Source: Burkholderiaceae bacterium (GTDB lineage: Bacteria; Pseudomonadota; Gammaproteobacteria; Burkholderiales; Burkholderiaceae_C). From it: a DNA stretch of 6,052 nt. Below, piece after piece: positions 5,147 through 6,052 of this stretch; positions within the stretch are counted from its first letter, which is position 1, and every line of letters starts with the position of its first letter. The notes beneath the pieces were generated by a model that did not search any database, was not told the DNA's origin, and saw only the letters and a program-made list of their open reading frames with translations. Location of the stretch: the NCBI GenBank assembly GCA_017853735.1, contig JAFMJA010000171.1:1-6052 (forward strand). Direction: 5' to 3'. Made by a program: the position numbers and the translations under genes.

Positions 5147-6052
5147 CTAGTTTTTCTGCCAAACAGCTGCGAAAAAGCCATCAGTTTGGTGCAAATGCGG
5201 CCATAAACGCAAATATTGGCGACCCTGCTCACCGCCACTGCAGAGGCTGGCAGCGGCTCCGATCTTGAGCTGATCAAGAACATCGGCCACCTCCATGGGG
5301 CTGAATTCGGGATGTGCTGCGCTGAATGCCTGGGCAATATCCTCGTTTTCTTGTCGGAGCAGACTACAAGTCGCGTAAACCAGTCGCCCACCGGGCTTGA
5401 GCAAGCGCGATGCACTGGAAAGAATGGCTGCCTGCTTGGCAGCCAGTTCCAGCAGGGCCTGCGGGTTCTGCCGCCACTTCAGGTCTGGGTTGCGGCGCAG
5501 CGTGCCCAGTCCGGAGCAAGGGGCATCGATCAAGACCCGATCGATCTTGCCAGCCAGGCGTTTGATGCGCTCGTCGCGCTCGTTGGCGATCGCGGCAGGA
5601 TGAACATTGGACAAGCCGCTGCGTGCCAGCCTGGGCTTGAGCGCGTCCAGACGGTGCGCCGAGGTGTCAAAAGCGTAGAGGCGACCGGTATTTCGCATCG
5701 CGGCCCCAAGGGCCAAAGTCTTCCCGCCCGCGCCAGCGCAAAAGTCCACCACCATCTCGCCCCGTTTGGCATCGAGCAACAAGGCCAATAGCTGTGAACC
5801 TTCGTCCTGCACCTCGATGGCGCCTCGGGTAAAGGCTGGGTGTTTGTTGAGCCCAGGCTTGCCCGCGATACGCAGACCCCATGGCGAGTAGGGGGTGGAT
5901 GTGGCAGAGATGCCCTCAGACTGCAATTCTTTCTGGATCGCCTCGCGTTTGGCCAGCAAGGTATTGACCCGCAGGTCCAGGCCAGCGCCATGGTTGAGGC
6001 TGTCGACCAAGGGCCAGAAATCGCCGGTCAGCTGGTCCTTGAGCGGCTGCAC
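5147..6052 (-). CDS. RsmB/NOP-family m5C RNA methyltransferase (N-terminus outside window)
   Basis: The 301 visible residues are the C-terminal part of an RsmB/NOP (Sun) family SAM-dependent RNA cytosine-5 methyltransferase. Numbered from the window edge, the landmarks are LDLRVNTL (25-32), the SAM-binding motif I DFCAGAGGKTLAL (103-115), the Asp129 loop LYAFDTSAHRL, motif IV DAPCSGLGTLRRNPD (176-190) with Cys179, and motif VI YATCS (226-230) with Cys229. Both cysteines needed for methyl transfer and product release are present. Full-length members have about 430 residues, so roughly 130 N-terminal residues are missing; the GTG at the very edge is probably an internal Val codon. The family methylates rRNA, classically C967 of 16S rRNA for RsmB, but Burkholderiales can carry more than one member, so I do not assign a symbol. 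It lies upstream of the desaturase on the same strand. Confidence 0.92.
   Translation of the reverse strand: MQPLKDQLTGDFWPLVDSLNHGAGLDLRVNTLLAKREAIQKELQSEGISATSTPYSPWGLRIAGKPGLNKHPAFTRGAIEVQDEGSQLLALLLDAKRGEMVVDFCAGAGGKTLALGAAMRNTGRLYAFDTSAHRLDALKPRLARSGLSNVHPAAIANERDERIKRLAGKIDRVLIDAPCSGLGTLRRNPDLKWRQNPQALLELAAKQAAILSSASRLLKPGGRLVYATCSLLRQENEDIAQAFSAAHPEFSPMEVADVLDQLKIGAAASLCSGGEQGRQYLRLWPHLHQTDGFFAAVWQKN

Noticed and set aside
5216..5791. 191-codon + strand frame opposite the RNA methyltransferase
   Set aside because: It is antisense to a gene with all expected catalytic motifs and has no domain of its own.

Overview
The window looks like a piece of a betaproteobacterial chromosome, most likely Burkholderiales (Comamonadaceae-like). 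The indications are a Bug-family periplasmic receptor, a long membrane fatty-acid desaturase of the type common in that group, and a neighbouring RsmB/NOP-type RNA methyltransferase. This placement is inferred from the protein families; no taxonomic marker such as 16S rRNA is present.

Layout. Bases 1-31 are the 3' end of a tRNA, probably tRNA-Gly. From about 32 to 2580 the DNA is visibly more AT-rich and looks accessory. It holds a secreted SGNH/GDSL-like hydrolase (379-999, +) that converges on a secreted alpha/beta hydrolase (1099-1971, -). A gene-poor stretch of about 650 bases follows. It contains a doubtful 66-codon ORF (2027-2227, -) and a compact + strand unit: a possible promoter, two overlappingly signalled micro-ORFs of 22 and 24 codons (2377-2445 and 2448-2522), and a strong intrinsic terminator (2546-2576).

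From 2618 to the right end the DNA is GC-rich, ordinary chromosomal sequence, all on the minus strand. In transcription order it reads: an RsmB/NOP-family m5C RNA methyltransferase cut by the window edge (5147-6052), a fatty-acid desaturase with an unusual 130-residue C-terminal tail (3798-5012), an intrinsic terminator (3747-3774), and a Bug/TctC-type solute-binding protein (2618-3601). The desaturase seems to have its own promoter and a 5' leader hairpin.

How they work together. The two hydrolases are both predicted to be exported and may act on esters outside the cytoplasm, but nothing shows they share a pathway. The desaturase would adjust membrane fluidity. The Bug protein is an orphan periplasmic receptor with no transporter genes beside it here. 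The most unusual items are the tandem micro-ORF unit, the in-frame hexanucleotide repeat at the signal-peptidase site of the alpha/beta hydrolase, and the desaturase tail. I do not see a defence system, CRISPR array, insertion sequence or phage gene.
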